DNA from: Ianthella basta
Taxonomy: Eukaryota > Porifera > Demospongiae > Verongiida > Ianthellidae
Assembly (NCBI GenBank): GCA_964019415.1
Contig: OZ025885.1
Span: forward strand, 3,694,672 to 3,758,671
Length of the DNA stretch: 64,000 nucleotides
Direction of reading: 5' to 3'
Shown in pieces: positions 24,741 to 37,247 of the stretch; the first letter of the stretch is position 1, and every line of letters begins with the position of its first letter. A model generated the notes under the pieces. The model was not told where the DNA came from and ran no database searches. It saw only the letters and a list, made by a program, of their open reading frames with translations. The position numbers and the translations under genes were made by a program.

Positions 24741-26683
24741 AGCCTGGAGTATGGTATAGGGGCTACCCTTGGGAGAGATACGTAGTGAACGGGACATGTT
24801 TTGTATTATCAGAACTTTGCTTTATTGTGCTGTACTCTATTGTATATATCCTTGGTACACAACGACATAGAACAAGCAGATACATGAGAGGTGTGTGGCA
24901 GTAGCTTGTAGCTATATTTTATCACTGTGCTCATATATTGGTTGATACGTCTCACCACAACTTGCGGTATCTGCCTGTCACTGCTGGCTGTGCGCAGTAT
25001 ATGCAATTATAGTATACTTGACTAACCCTGATTCTCTCAAGCCCATATAACATTAGCAGTAATGTATAGTATAGCAGTGGTCAGTCTAGAAGTAGAATAC
25101 ATAATTATGTGGATTATTGTACATTGCCCTTGCTACTACTCTTCATTTGTACGAGCTTGTGTAGTTCTTCTAACCACATCATGTTTCTTGATGCAGTCCA
25201 TTGTCTCTATGTCAGCTCACAATTATATGCTTTAATATGTATTTTACACATGCAACCACCATTACCGGCTTATAAGTACTGTGCGTCTGACTGCCTTAAT
25301 TGCTTTTATTCATGTACATGCATGCTCCCTTTCCCCACACAATACTTTGCATTCATCTACTATTCACATACACATCTACAATTTCATATGCTCTAAAATT
25401 ATGACATTGTATGTAGCTATATGGCGCCTCCAAATCCCTCTGGAATTACGTATTTAGATTATATTGTTAATTGCACTGCATATACTGTAGCTAGCTACGT
25501 ACATAGATCCTAAAGCTCACAAGCTGAGTCACTACTATCTTGACAATTATGACGAAGTGCTGGACACTGAATAGCCCCACAGCATATGATATGCAGTACA
25601 GATTACTCCAAAGCCGGGTGCATGTGTCCAGAGGTGTCAAGGACATGTGGTGTCCTCTTAGAGGTAAAACAGGATGTGAAATGAAGAATGCATTTAGCCA
25701 AGTTGGCATTCAACCTATTTTTTGGCTATATGCAGGAGTTCGTGCCTCGCACACTAGACTTGTGACCCATGTGCGTATATACTGTAGAGAATGCCCTGGT
25801 CAGACTGGTACGGTTTTATGGTTGTGCATGGAGGTTAACTAGTACTGCAAGCATTACAGAGAACCTGTACATGTCATCAATGGTATCTCAGAGTACTAAC
25901 AACAAGCTGTCTCTGACCACAGCAACAAGGCACTGTACGACTGACAAAAGGACAACTGCCTCCATGCAGTGGACCTTCAGCTATGTAACTCGGAGCATGC
26001 CTTTGCATGCCCCACAGTATCCCAACACTTTTGACCTGAACACGTCTGTTAATCCAAACCACAAGGGCAGACGAGGAAGAGCATCACAATGTTTAATAAG
26101 CAGGTAACTAAAGACACCATTCCCATGGCAAAGGCTGCAATGCAGCCAACTCCATAGTTACCATTTCCTATCATGTTGCCCTCTATGCAGTAGACCCCTG
26201 AATGGCAGGCTGTCAATCCTTGCTCTTGCCACCTATCTCCTTCTAAAAATGTTCGTTAACTGCTCACCTCCTTCCAACTGTTCGCCAATGAGCAATCCAT
26301 AAAATTGTGTGGGGTGCACTAATTCCTTCATTTTGACTGCATACGTGAAGTGCATGTGTCTGAACTATGGCTGGATGTGCTGTTTATGGTGCACACCCCC
26401 TACTGGCGTACATACTACATCATAAGAGAGGGCAAGTGAAGCAAGCCCAACAAGGCTGCACAGTACCATACAAACATAATGGCAAGAAATGATACTGTGA
26501 ATATAATCAAGGGGATGCTAGAGAAATATACAGCTACATTTAAATGATAAAGCCAGCAAAGTAAGAAAATCTCCACTCTTCTTTTAATGTCAATCAATCA
26601 ATCACAAAACATTAATATTATTGGTGAAATTGATGCGTTTAGGTTATGACTTGTCTGATACATAATAGCAAACAGCACTGGTG
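24741..26683. other. Convergent intergenic region, syntrophin-like / PCYOX1
   Basis: Both neighbours end here. Open frames at 25540-25842 and 25769-26107 on the plus strand overlap in different phases, contain no domain I recognise and lack flanking exons with splice continuity; I do not call a gene. The composition is A/T rich near the PCYOX1 end. Confidence 0.45.
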
Positions 26684-29600
26684 CTAATCACCAGATTCCT
26701 TAGCAAGTGCTTCATCCACCAGCAAGACACAGTTCTTGGCTGCAATGACACTCATCTCCATGGCACTGGCAGCATATTCAATGCAATTGACATAGAACAG
26801 CTTGGAGTCATCCAAAACAAAAGGAGAGAAGGTTTCTGGAGGACAATAATTTGGATATGCTCTCCATGCTCGGAACTCCGGCGTGTCCGAGGTATTGTAA
26901 ATCTGAGACAAATCTTCATCAGTGAGAGGGTCATTGGAGAAGATTTTCCACACCCTGGATGGATCTTCTGTGAGAGGCCTTAGGTACTTCTTGTCATCCT
27001 TCTCCTTTACATCCACGGGTATCTGAACAGCATCACTGTTGATACGAACCTTGGGCCGTTCCTGCTCCATGGTCAGTATACTTAGGGGAAAGGTACGAGA
27101 GATGGAGTCTTCCCCAAAAAACTCTGGGTTCAACGTGCCTTTCACAAATGTGGACACTGTTTGATGGTAAGGTTGCTTTGCCTGTTCTGTGTAGATGGTT
27201 TCTGAGAAGCCTTTGAATTGGATACCACAGTTGAACAAGGGTGCTGCCAGGATAAGGGCATCATAAACTACAGTAGTTGCTGCACCTTGCCCTTCGTCTG
27301 AGAGCGGTGAATATGTGAGTGAGTATGTAATGTTTCCAGTATCGCTAGTCAGCTTCTCGATGGTAGTGACTTGCGCTGGGCACAGCGTTGCATTTGATGC
27401 ACTTAAGCACCTTTCTGGAATTTGATGATTTCCACCCAGGATTGAGAAGAGACTGTTATCTTGGACACCTGCCAAGCTCACCATGCATACAAAAGCATTT
27501 ACATCGCATGTCTGGCCATAGTTGTTAGTCATGGCACATGTTACTAGCTCATCCACAAGTCGTTTGTTCCAGTGTAGTTCAGACAGCAAGTATTCCCTAG
27601 CAGTGACCTAGGAAAAGAAATAGGGTTGATGATGGAAAGGTCACTAAAAAAGAGCCATAGGCTATGCATTACCCCACTGTTTGCAATGCACAAACAGATG
27701 AATAAAGAGATGCTTGTCACATCATCAGTCAAAGGTCACACAAGTCACATGCAGAACTACCATTGGCTTCAAACCACCACACAAACCAGGCACTTGAAAT
27801 GAGCAACCATGGGCAATTCTATTAACTACATGCAATCACAGGGATCAATGGCATGATGGCTCGGGGGATAAATGGGTGATACAGAGTATCAAACCTAAGA
27901 GATACATAGCTACAAATATTTAGTGCCAAATTCAGCGAATGCCCATGGTTTAGCATAGACAGCTGTGTTCTATTACAAGGGTGGTAGACAGGGTGGGCTA
28001 GGGGTCATAGCACACCAATAATTACTGGTTCACAAAGTAGTGGCTATAGGCTTCACTGACTTTTCACCAAGAGTCCCCAAACTCCACCATGTCCTGCCAC
28101 CACTGCAGTGCACTTTATGAGAGATTTCAAAATTTTCCACACAAGAATGTGAGCCTGTACAGTCAGTCAGCATGAGGTACTAGGATTTATCCTTGGCAAA
28201 GCAGCCAATCTCAGGTACAAGTGCAGACATGGTTTGTATGCACATAGCAACAACAATATGGCTGGTTCTACTGCATGCCACTAGAAAGCCATAGTATGAA
28301 ACTAGCACACCTCTCCTCATTCTCAAACTGAAAGACGTTTGGCAGTGCTTGCATGCAGCGATGTACGTAACTCCCAGCAGGATGCAGCAACAACATGCAA
28401 CTTGCACATGGTCATGACATAGTTGGGCATTTGCGCATGTCCTTGTCCAAATGAAGGCAAAACAAAAGCAGCTAAAGTGACTGAAAATGGCAAATCTTTG
28501 GCTACCTTGACTAATTCAATCATGTTGCTTTTACCTAGTTACTCTGGCCTATTCAAGAGTAACAATGTGAGGAAAGGACACCGCTTGTTTCAGCTGCCTT
28601 TGGAAGGTGCCAAGTGTATTGTACATATGGCATTTCCACAGTTGTGCAGTAGACTTAGGGTGGACATGCATGCTGCCTGTGCAATGGTACATGGTAACTA
28701 CCATTGGTTTCTGTTGAGAGTAATGAGAAATACACTACACTTGTTCACATAGGGAACACGCAGAAAGTACACTTTTACCAGACTAACCTGTGTCATATGG
28801 TAGAAGTTCTCTCCTCCCATTGCTTTCAACATATCTGGGACAGTGTGAAAGGTCTGACCATTGTGCTGTTGCAGGGAATATATCTCACAGAAGTGCTTCA
28901 ACATATTATCCACATGTCGATTCACAGACAAGAGAGAAAGGCCATAGCGAAAGAGCATTCTGAGTTTGGTGAAGATGCTCATAGTACTGGTGCGAAACAC
29001 AAAGTTCTGACCATTGAAAATCCCAAATCCTTCTCCAGTTGGTACCAACACCTTCTCCAATCCTGAGCAAAAGAGACAATACATGTAGATCAACGCACAT
29101 AGGTTGTATTGTATACCCTCTGACTTGCACCCTTGGTGTAGTACCATATACACACATGATACAGCTGACTGACATGTCTAAAGCTACACCGAAAAGAGTA
29201 GTCACACTCATTAAATGCCAGTCTATAGACTAGCCATAGCCAGTACAGGATGCCCATAATTATTACAATGAGTTCATTGTAATAATTATGCCATAACCAT
29301 ACCATTAAAGTGGATATAGTATCCCCTTCCCTCCACTCCCCCTCTCTCCTTCTCCTCCCATCCTCCCCTAGGTATGTACGTAAGTTGCTGTTGGAATCAG
29401 ACAACAAAATAGTGCTGTTTATGTTGGGATGGTGGTGGTGGTTTGTATGCTGTACACATGCTTCACAACCCATACATGATAAATCAGCATCAAAATACAC
29501 ATATTGAGTCATAGCCTCTATTTACCGAACTTCCTGGCAAATCCTGCCATGTACAGATTATCCTTATGCAGAATAGATGCTCCAGCCTCATACGTCCTCC

Positions 29601-32600
29601 CACCATACTCAGCCACAGCTATCCTCCCACCAACCTTGTCATTGCTATACACATCAACCTTGGCTACATCTCCCATCAAATCATTCAGGAAGTAAGCTGC
29701 TGAACAACCACCTGCACCTACAATGGACAACAGGGCAGACAACAAATGTGATGACAAAAAGCAGAGCATGTGCAAACAAACAAGATCATGGTAATGTACG
29801 TAGGTTACCCAAGGACACTATCCAGATGAGTAGAAGTACTGTACATAAGAAGACAGTCCAGTCGCCGCGCACAAGAGGATTACTACCGCGAATCAGTGCA
29901 CAATGGAGTAGTCCAACATCCATGGAAAGCGTTTCCGGATTAACGCTGCTATAATGTATGACTACAGCAGCTCTGGAACTGCAGGACACACATGCATATG
30001 CATGCAAACTTTCAAAATACATCTACACACTAGGGTAGTCACGGTAGAAGAAATTTGTATCACAATACTCTGAAAAGCATATGGCACACCAATCAGATAT
30101 TGAGGCTAAATATAAAGGACAGAAATCATCTTTGTGTTACATAATTCACTGAGTAAGTCACTGAGCATTTATGTGGGAAAGCAAAGTGCTTCTAGAGGTT
30201 GGACTTGAAATTGATGGCCCCACAATTCTTAGGACTTCAATTGCTGTTGACATCTCTCCACACTGACCAATAGCTATAATTATCATAATGTCAGAAAATG
30301 TATGTATCATGATATAATTATGTATAATGTAATATCACATATATTGAGGATTGTGATTGGTGGGCATCACTGGCACATATACACCATACAAACGAGGATA
30401 CCACCACACCACCATACAACTAGGTGTCTGCTAGCTCAACTATCAATACTGCTGGGCTAGGCATGTGCCATTACTGCCATCAGTTTCATCTGAGGAAAGA
30501 TGATACAACTATCAAAGTTAAATGAATATATGTACAGTAAGTTTGATTTAAGAAGAGAGGTCTTTCCTACATGAGCATATACAGATTCTGGCAAGAGCTA
30601 GCAGGTATATACGTATATCGAAAGGGGGCAATTGCTTTTGCAGTTAGCCACTGTGAGGCAATAGATTGAGAGGGTAATCACTGGATATTACAGTGAAGTG
30701 ATATTACATGAAGTGTTACAAAGTGGCAAGCTACTTATATGCACATGCGATGACAGGTGTTGATAGTTTAGGTGGAAAATAACCGAAATGTGTAATGGAT
30801 AATTCAATAGTATCATTGATAATTAAATATGATCTGGTAGAGGCTCATAGCTGCATTCGTAGTATCAGGAAAGATTGGATGAGCAATACTGCATTAGTCG
30901 TCCAGACTGTTACCGGTATCTGGTATCGCTTGCATGATATTATATTGTTTATAGTCTAGTGTTGATGTAGACTGTGAGCTAGGAGGTCTATTGACATACA
31001 AGACATGTTTATATATACCATGCTATTGACTCTGATACCTGGTCCTGGCACTGCCAACCGATCCAAAAATGTCTGTACTCAGAGCGCAAATTTGCTGGAA
31101 TTGGTCAATATGTGTAATCATAGCTACATAAGCAGGTACATCGTTATCAATCTAACCAATTATCCATATCAGTAACCACTGAACAGTTATGTGAAGCCAA
31201 AGGAAACAGCACTACTTAGTTCTGCTACACAATACTCATGTGACAGCAACTTCCTACCTGGTACATGTGTCACCCCCCCCCCCTCCCCCGTGCAAGAGAT
31301 GCTTTATCTCCAGATACATGCATTGGATCCCTCCAGAGTGGGAATTAAAAGTGTGGTTTAGGCGGCGTTTACACTAGAACGTTTTTGGACAAAAACGGTG
31401 CAAATCGACACTGTTTTGACTTACCGTTTACACCAAAACGGTGAAAACGCTAGAGGAAAACGATCACTTCCAAATCCACAGTCGAAGGTGTATACTTGCA
31501 AAAACGATGCTATGATTTCTTTGTGTAAACAGCAGAAACGATCGTGCGGCTAAAAACGATCCGCAACAACGAGTAATTACCGGCATTTCAAGATCAGGGC
31601 CGTAGCACCCAGTCTGGCCGGACCGGTTTTTGCAGCTGGAACAAAATTTCTAAATATTGAAGATATGCATTTTAAACACACTTTCAACTTGGGGGGGGGG
31701 GGGGGGGGGTACTGGCCTAAGGTTAAACAACGTTCTAAAAGCAGAGTGGTTTTTGCAGCTGGAACAAAATTTCTAAATATTGAAGATATGCATTTTAAAC
31801 ACACTTTCAACTTGGGGGGGGGGGGGGGGGGGGGGGTACTGACCTAAGGTTAAACAACGTTCTAAAAGCAGAGTGGTCTTGTTACAGCGCTGCAGGACTT
31901 AGCTTGACCAAGCTCCGTGTAAACTTAATTTATTGCCGCGTAATTCCAACAGTTGAAAGGCGGCGAATGCCCGACATATTTTCCAGCTACTGGCAGCTAG
32001 TGCCAAAGCGTACACCAAAACTGAAGTGAATTGAGCTAATATTTCCTGAGATATCAGCAGAAATGTGACAACGATCGTAAAATAGTATGTGGGGTAACTT
32101 CGTGAAAATGGCGGCTATACCGCAATATATGAGGAACGGTGAAGGAATTGGCTTCATTGCAGAGGAGATGGGACTAGACAATGAAACTGAGCCTGTGGCC
32201 TATCATTCTTGTTGATTCAATACAAAATCAGCTTGTACACGGTTAATAACGCCGTCATTCGACAGCATACCTGATGCGGTATCATCTATTAAAAAGATCG
32301 AGCCTGAGGCTGCTCATTTTGGTGCGTACCTGGCTTACTAGTGGTAATGCACTCTACACACAGGTTATATGTAACTGATGAAGTACGTTTTGTTGCAGCT
32401 TTGCATGCGCTGAGTGAGATAGAGCTAAAACTAAAGTTTTTTCGCTGAATTTGCCGTACCCGGAATGCAAGTTGCTCCCCTGTCGCAGCAAGAAAGAATC
32501 GCAGCGGCTCAGAACCCTGGTGGATGATTCACTATAAAGTCAGCATGCTGTGTGCCAGAGTACAACTAGATCGCCGGTACAATCGCGAAGTTACAGCCAT

Positions 32601-32998
32601 TGGAATTCAAAGTTTACGAAGTTGCCCCATTCGCGAAGTTACCCCACGTGACCTTACCCGTTTTCAGCGTATGTGTAAATACACGTAAACGATGCAGTAC
32701 AAGAACGATTCGAAAACTGACGTTTCCAAAAACGTTCTAGTGTAAACGCCGCCTTAGTTTCAGGACATGCCAGTTATAAATTAACTCATTAACAATTCTA
32801 CAAGAACCACTCACCAGCCCCAATGATTGCTACTTTGTAAGTTCTGTCTTTTCCTACTCCGCATTTGCTTTTGTGCTTTCTGTCAAGAACATTCACTTCC
32901 GTGATTGATGGTCTCCTAAACAAGTTCCTGAAGACACGAACCAAAGCCACGGTAGTACACAAGACCACAACGCCAGCCACAAATATGGGAACTGCCAT
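26684..32998 (-). CDS. PCYOX1: Prenylcysteine oxidase
   Basis: FAD-dependent thioether oxidase that cleaves prenylcysteine to cysteine, prenyl aldehyde and hydrogen peroxide in lysosome-type compartments. Four exons on the minus strand: 32998-32815, 29717-29526, 29062-28788, 27607-26684 (TAG); 524 residues against about 505 in human PCYOX1. The start ATG gives a hydrophobic leader (PIFVAGVVVLCTTVALV) suited to secretion or a membrane anchor; an in-frame upstream ATG would add residues before it. The dinucleotide fold KVAIIGAGAGGCSAAYFL is reconstituted exactly across intron 1. Later family landmarks are GGRIAVAEYGGRTYEAGAS, NYGQTCDVNAF, WKIFSNDPLT and the C-terminal FAD-proximal CIEYAASAMEMSVIAAKN. 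Intron 1 (29718-32814) holds a large TIR element. It shares a 251-bp divergent promoter interval with the TRAF-like gene. Confidence 0.95.
31361..32753. mobile_element. 1.4-kb TIR element in PCYOX1 intron 1
   Basis: Terminal inverted repeats GGCGGCGTTTACACTAGAAC / complement, 1393 bp apart, with TTA on both flanks (31358-31360 and 32754-32756), a 3-bp target duplication fitting the PIF/Harbinger TWA pattern. No intact transposase. The left part contains a tandem duplication of about 124 bp (31627-31750 and 31751-31875), each unit ending in a G homopolymer of about 20 followed by TACTG(G/A)CCTAAGGTTAAAC. Confidence 0.85.
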
Positions 32999-33249
32999 TT
33001 TATTGTCACGCGGTGCGACGAACAAGCCCGCGAAGTTTCTACGCGTGTAGGTGCGCTCGTCAAACCGCGGGCTGTGGGTTGAAACGTAACAGGGTATTGT
33101 AACGAACGGCTTCATGCTGTATGCATTCCACACGCAATACACACAGCGCAGGTGTTATCTCGCCATCTAGGGTGGGATCGTGTTTACTTGAGCGAATGAT
33201 AGCCGCGAAGTCACCATTGTGTCTTCACTTGGTGTCTATTGGGAGAGTA
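32999..33249. promoter_or_regulatory. Bidirectional promoter interval PCYOX1 / TRAF-like
   Basis: 251 bp separate the two start codons of divergent genes; both 5' UTRs and core promoters must fit here. GC content is higher than in the surrounding spacers. I see no TATA box at a convincing distance from either start. Confidence 0.6.
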
Positions 33250-34510
33250 ATGACAGGTACGTTCAACGGTTAGCCTGGAGGGTACTCCACAAGACGTTTA
33301 ATTTAGCGGTGCCTCCAAGTTTTAGAGGTCATTTAATGTTGTTTGATACTCGATCCAGACATGCTTTTGAAGCTTTTCTGTGCCTTTGTTTCTGCGCATA
33401 TGTGCTTGTCTCTGTCCGACCCTGACCCGCTCCTTCCCACCATTCAAATGTGCAGAGAAACTCTCTGACAACGTGTTCGAGTATCAAGGGCAGAAGCTCA
33501 GGTTCTTGTCGAGGCCAAATTCGTGGTTGTTCTGCAGCACTTGTCAAGGCATTGCAGACGATGCCACTCAGCTTTCCTGTTGTGGGAAGCTCTTTTGCAA
33601 GAACTGTCTGGACCAACTACGCTCATCATCCCCTGGTTCTAGCTGTCCACTGTGCCGGAAGAAGAATTACCAGCACTTTGATGATCCGCGCAGCAATGGC
33701 ATCATTGCCAACCTCAAGGTGATGTGCCCCAATGGGTGCTCGTGGCAGGGTGAATTGCAGAATTTAGCGATCCATGTTGATGCTGCCAACAAGACGGGTG
33801 CAATCCCAGGTGGACAGCAGTTGTTTGCTTGCCCAGTGCAGACAATCCCCTGTGCGTATAAGCATATGGGGTGTACCTCTCGCCCTATGCGGAAAGACAT
33901 GGACCAGCACTTGTCTGATAGCCTTCAGTGTCACCTGGAGCTGACCACGAGGTTGGTGGTTGACCTGCAGCTGAGGTGTAGTCGGCTGGAGGAGACAGTG
34001 AAGAAGCAAACTACAAAAGTTGCTGAGCATGAGACCAAGCTCAGGGATAGTGAGAAGATGATTGCGTTCCTGCGACAGGCAGCCAGCATTGCCCCAATCA
34101 TACTCACTGTGGAGAACATCCCCAAACTCAATGACAGCGATGAAATGTGGTACAGCCCTCCTTTCTTTACTCACCTCCATGGCTATCGCATGGTAATTGG
34201 CATTCAGTTTGGCAAAGAGTACTTAGGTTACTCTGTGTATGCACACCTGGTTCGAGGTGACTACGATGACCAGCAGGAATGGCCCTTTAGAGGTGAACTG
34301 AAAATTGAGATCTTGAGCACTGAAGGGCAGATTGTGTCTGAGGTCAATCACATGTTTTCTGAGCTGCAAGGCAAGAGGGTCAAGGAATATGGAAAGAAAG
34401 GTGATGGAGAGTACATCGGGGATCTGTACCTCACAGATGGTGATGACCCGAATTCACACAACCTCATCAGTGATCACTGCAGCTTTAGAGTATCTCTAAT
34501 GTTTCCATGA
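33250..34510 (+). CDS. TRAF-like protein: RING, TRAF zinc finger, coiled coil, MATH
   Basis: Probable cytoplasmic E3 ubiquitin ligase or adaptor for TNF-receptor/TLR-type signalling. The body is one exon to the TGA at 34508-34510. RING: FCSTC...LSCCGKLFCKNC...CPLC; the usual metal-binding His after CCG is Lys. A TRAF-type zinc-finger region follows (CPNGCSWQGE, CAYKHMGCTSRPMRKDMDQHL), then a coiled coil (LEETVKKQTTKVAEHETKL), then a C-terminal MATH/TRAF-C domain with YSPPFFTHLHGYRM and LVRGDYDDQQEWPFRGE. Start: the favoured model uses ATGACAG (33250-33256) joined by a GTACGT donor to an acceptor at 33455, giving MTEKLSDNVFEYQ and 353 residues; the pyrimidine-rich run before 33455 supports it. 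The alternative is an unspliced ATG at 33380 (376 residues), whose first ~26 residues look like translated intron. It is not one of the named vertebrate TRAFs as far as I can tell. Confidence 0.88.
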
Positions 34511-37072
34511 TGCTCGTATATTACAAGTTAGCCCTGTGATCAGTTTTGTATTGTGTATGTATGCATGTATTTGTACAACTTGCACTGTATCAGCAACCCC
34601 AATGTTTCAAAGCCCACATTCATGACTATCATTCACTGTTCACTGAAATATACCAAGATCCCCCTCCTGTATGTGTCTACAGTCAGATCTCGAACACATC
34701 TTTACACTGTGTACATGACAGTGTGCATAAATTATATATTGTACAGTATAGTAATCTCAGCACCTTTTCAATTAATGCTATATAAGCCATGTCTTGCAAT
34801 GGTTTGCATGCAAGTGTACAACACCTGTGGGAGTGTCATGATCGTGTGGAAAGGCATACAGACACTCTGCCAAAGTATGCTAACAGTTGCTTTAGTTACA
34901 TACACAGCTAATAGGAACATCTGGTGCATCACACATGAATAGACAGGTGATTGACATAAGCACACGAAGGCAACTTCACAATGCTGCAATATTACCACAA
35001 TAGCACCCCTACCAGTGCAGAAGTAGGTGAGAACAGATATCCACATTGAGTATACACATTCACAGATGCACAATCGTGTACACTACATTCATAAAGACCA
35101 CAGCAGTCCTGTAGTCATTCACTCACTGGGCAGTGCTTTGGAGGAAGAGTATGCAGTGCAGTTAAGGCTACCACTTCCCACTGGCTCCTATTCTACCACT
35201 GGGAACCACTACCTATGTATATTACACATAACATGCAAACTTGGGTTAAGAAGCTGTATTCTGCGCACTGCTATGATCCAACAATAGGCTAATGCTGTCA
35301 TTTCCAGTGGATTGGCCTGATTTTGAGCTGAGGTGTGGTCAGACTACCAGCTGCCCTCCCTGGCTTATACAGCTTCAGCTACAATGAAAGCTACAGCACC
35401 ATTTCTGGGAGGGTCTTGCCAACCTGTATCTGGCAGAGAAGCAGCTGCACAATATCCCCCTCCCACAGACACCATCATTTACTCACCATTGAATGCACCC
35501 CCACATGCACTACACAAACACCCGCAGCAGGCACGGCACCAACCTCAGACATTCCACCCTACAGTTGTGTACGCAGATTATAATGTCTACACTGAAGACA
35601 GCAGCAACTCAAGTCCACATATTGCATGTAGGTAGGGCATGCATACAAAAGCAACCATGGGCTTCTAAGCTTATACTACAGCACAAGTGAGTTATGGGCA
35701 TGTACGTACGTACAAACAGTGCATGGGGTGCATCTGGCAAGGGATGGGCTGGGTTGTATATTGCTACAGGATAACAATGGACACGATAGGTGAACACTAG
35801 GAGGGAACGCCCAAATGAACAATAGAGGACCCCACAATGCTTCACAGACACTGAATGCCCTGCTGACCACAGACAAGAACTCCTACATCTTAGCACTATA
35901 CACGAATGGGAGCTGTAACTATACACCCAGTTTAGGTGACAGCAGAGTAATTTGATAGCAAAGTGTATTCACTACATGAATCCCAGCAAGCAAAGCATTG
36001 AAGTCAAATAGTCACATTGTCATCTCATACTAAGCATTGGTGGAAAGGGACTAGTGTGAGAATGAGATAATAAACATATCACTCCAACTCTCTTTATCTG
36101 AATTATCACATCACCCCCCCCCCCCACACACACACACTTGCTACATTAGTGAGGGTTGCTGAGAACACCGTCCATGTGCATTCCAGGCATGAGTTTAACT
36201 CAAGTGAGTCAATGAGGTTAATGGAATAGTTAGAATAATCACAACTGATGCTGTGATACTGTACAAAGACAGCACGTCACATACTAGGTAGCAGGCACAC
36301 TGCAATAGTCCAAAATACTGCTCTGCTAATACAGAAAAGGCAAGCAGGCACTACACAGCATAACAACAAGGCTGATGGGTGACACATAGAATGGCCCTGT
36401 GTGGTGTATACCACATGGACAGACACAATGCTGCACATTGTGGACAGTTAGGTTGCAGCATACTTAACTGATTCATAATTCAATAAAAAGCCATGCTGAC
36501 TGCATGTATCTACTGCCATTAGCATGAACTGGTGACAAACCACAAACAACGAGTCAAGCTAGGCTGTGTGAATGCAGAGAGGCCAAAGCACATATCAGGT
36601 AACAAAAGACCAACAGAAACCTGTACCCACAGAACATGAAATTGCTGTTTGGGCAGAATTGATGCTCATTCACAGGCTATGATACAGTTACAGTCCATTA
36701 CACAGGGCAGTGAAGCCATTGGGTGCCACTTCAGCCACAGAAATGCACTGTGAATTGAGAAGAATTCTATCCCCTCTCAATGGGCAATCTGATCAGTAAA
36801 TGGTCTGACATGATTTCAACCTACTACCTCACACATGCATCGTTCAAGCTGGGTTAAACCTGGTGTCCAAACAAAAGACCTAGAAGTGGGTGCTATCTAC
36901 TGTTACAGTGATTGAGATAATGGCCGAGTGTGGACAGGTCAGAATTACACTAACTCATCTCCACAAGCTGTAACTGTAATAGACTAAAAGCCTCCATACC
37001 AGGGCTAAAGTGTTTCGTGTGGCTGCTGTTACAAAGGACCCTATCAACACACAACACTACAGCTACACACAA
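34511..37072. other. Convergent intergenic region, TRAF-like / HACD
   Basis: Contains the 3' ends of both genes. One plus-strand open frame at 35333-35635 has several tyrosine motifs but no recognisable domain or initiation context. The rest is AT-rich with a short C homopolymer near 36115. No gene called. Confidence 0.45.
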
Positions 37073-37153
37073 TTACTCTTTCTTCTCCTTCTCTTTGGAC
37101 AAGACCTTCTTCCTCTGGTTGATCATGTGACCATACAGCTGAGGGAATACTGG

Positions 37154-37247
<94 letters not shown>

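Noticed and set aside
26681-26983. 100-codon plus-strand frame
   Set aside because: Antisense shadow of the PCYOX1 last exon.
33764-34180. 138-codon minus-strand frame
   Set aside because: Antisense shadow of the TRAF-like coding exon.
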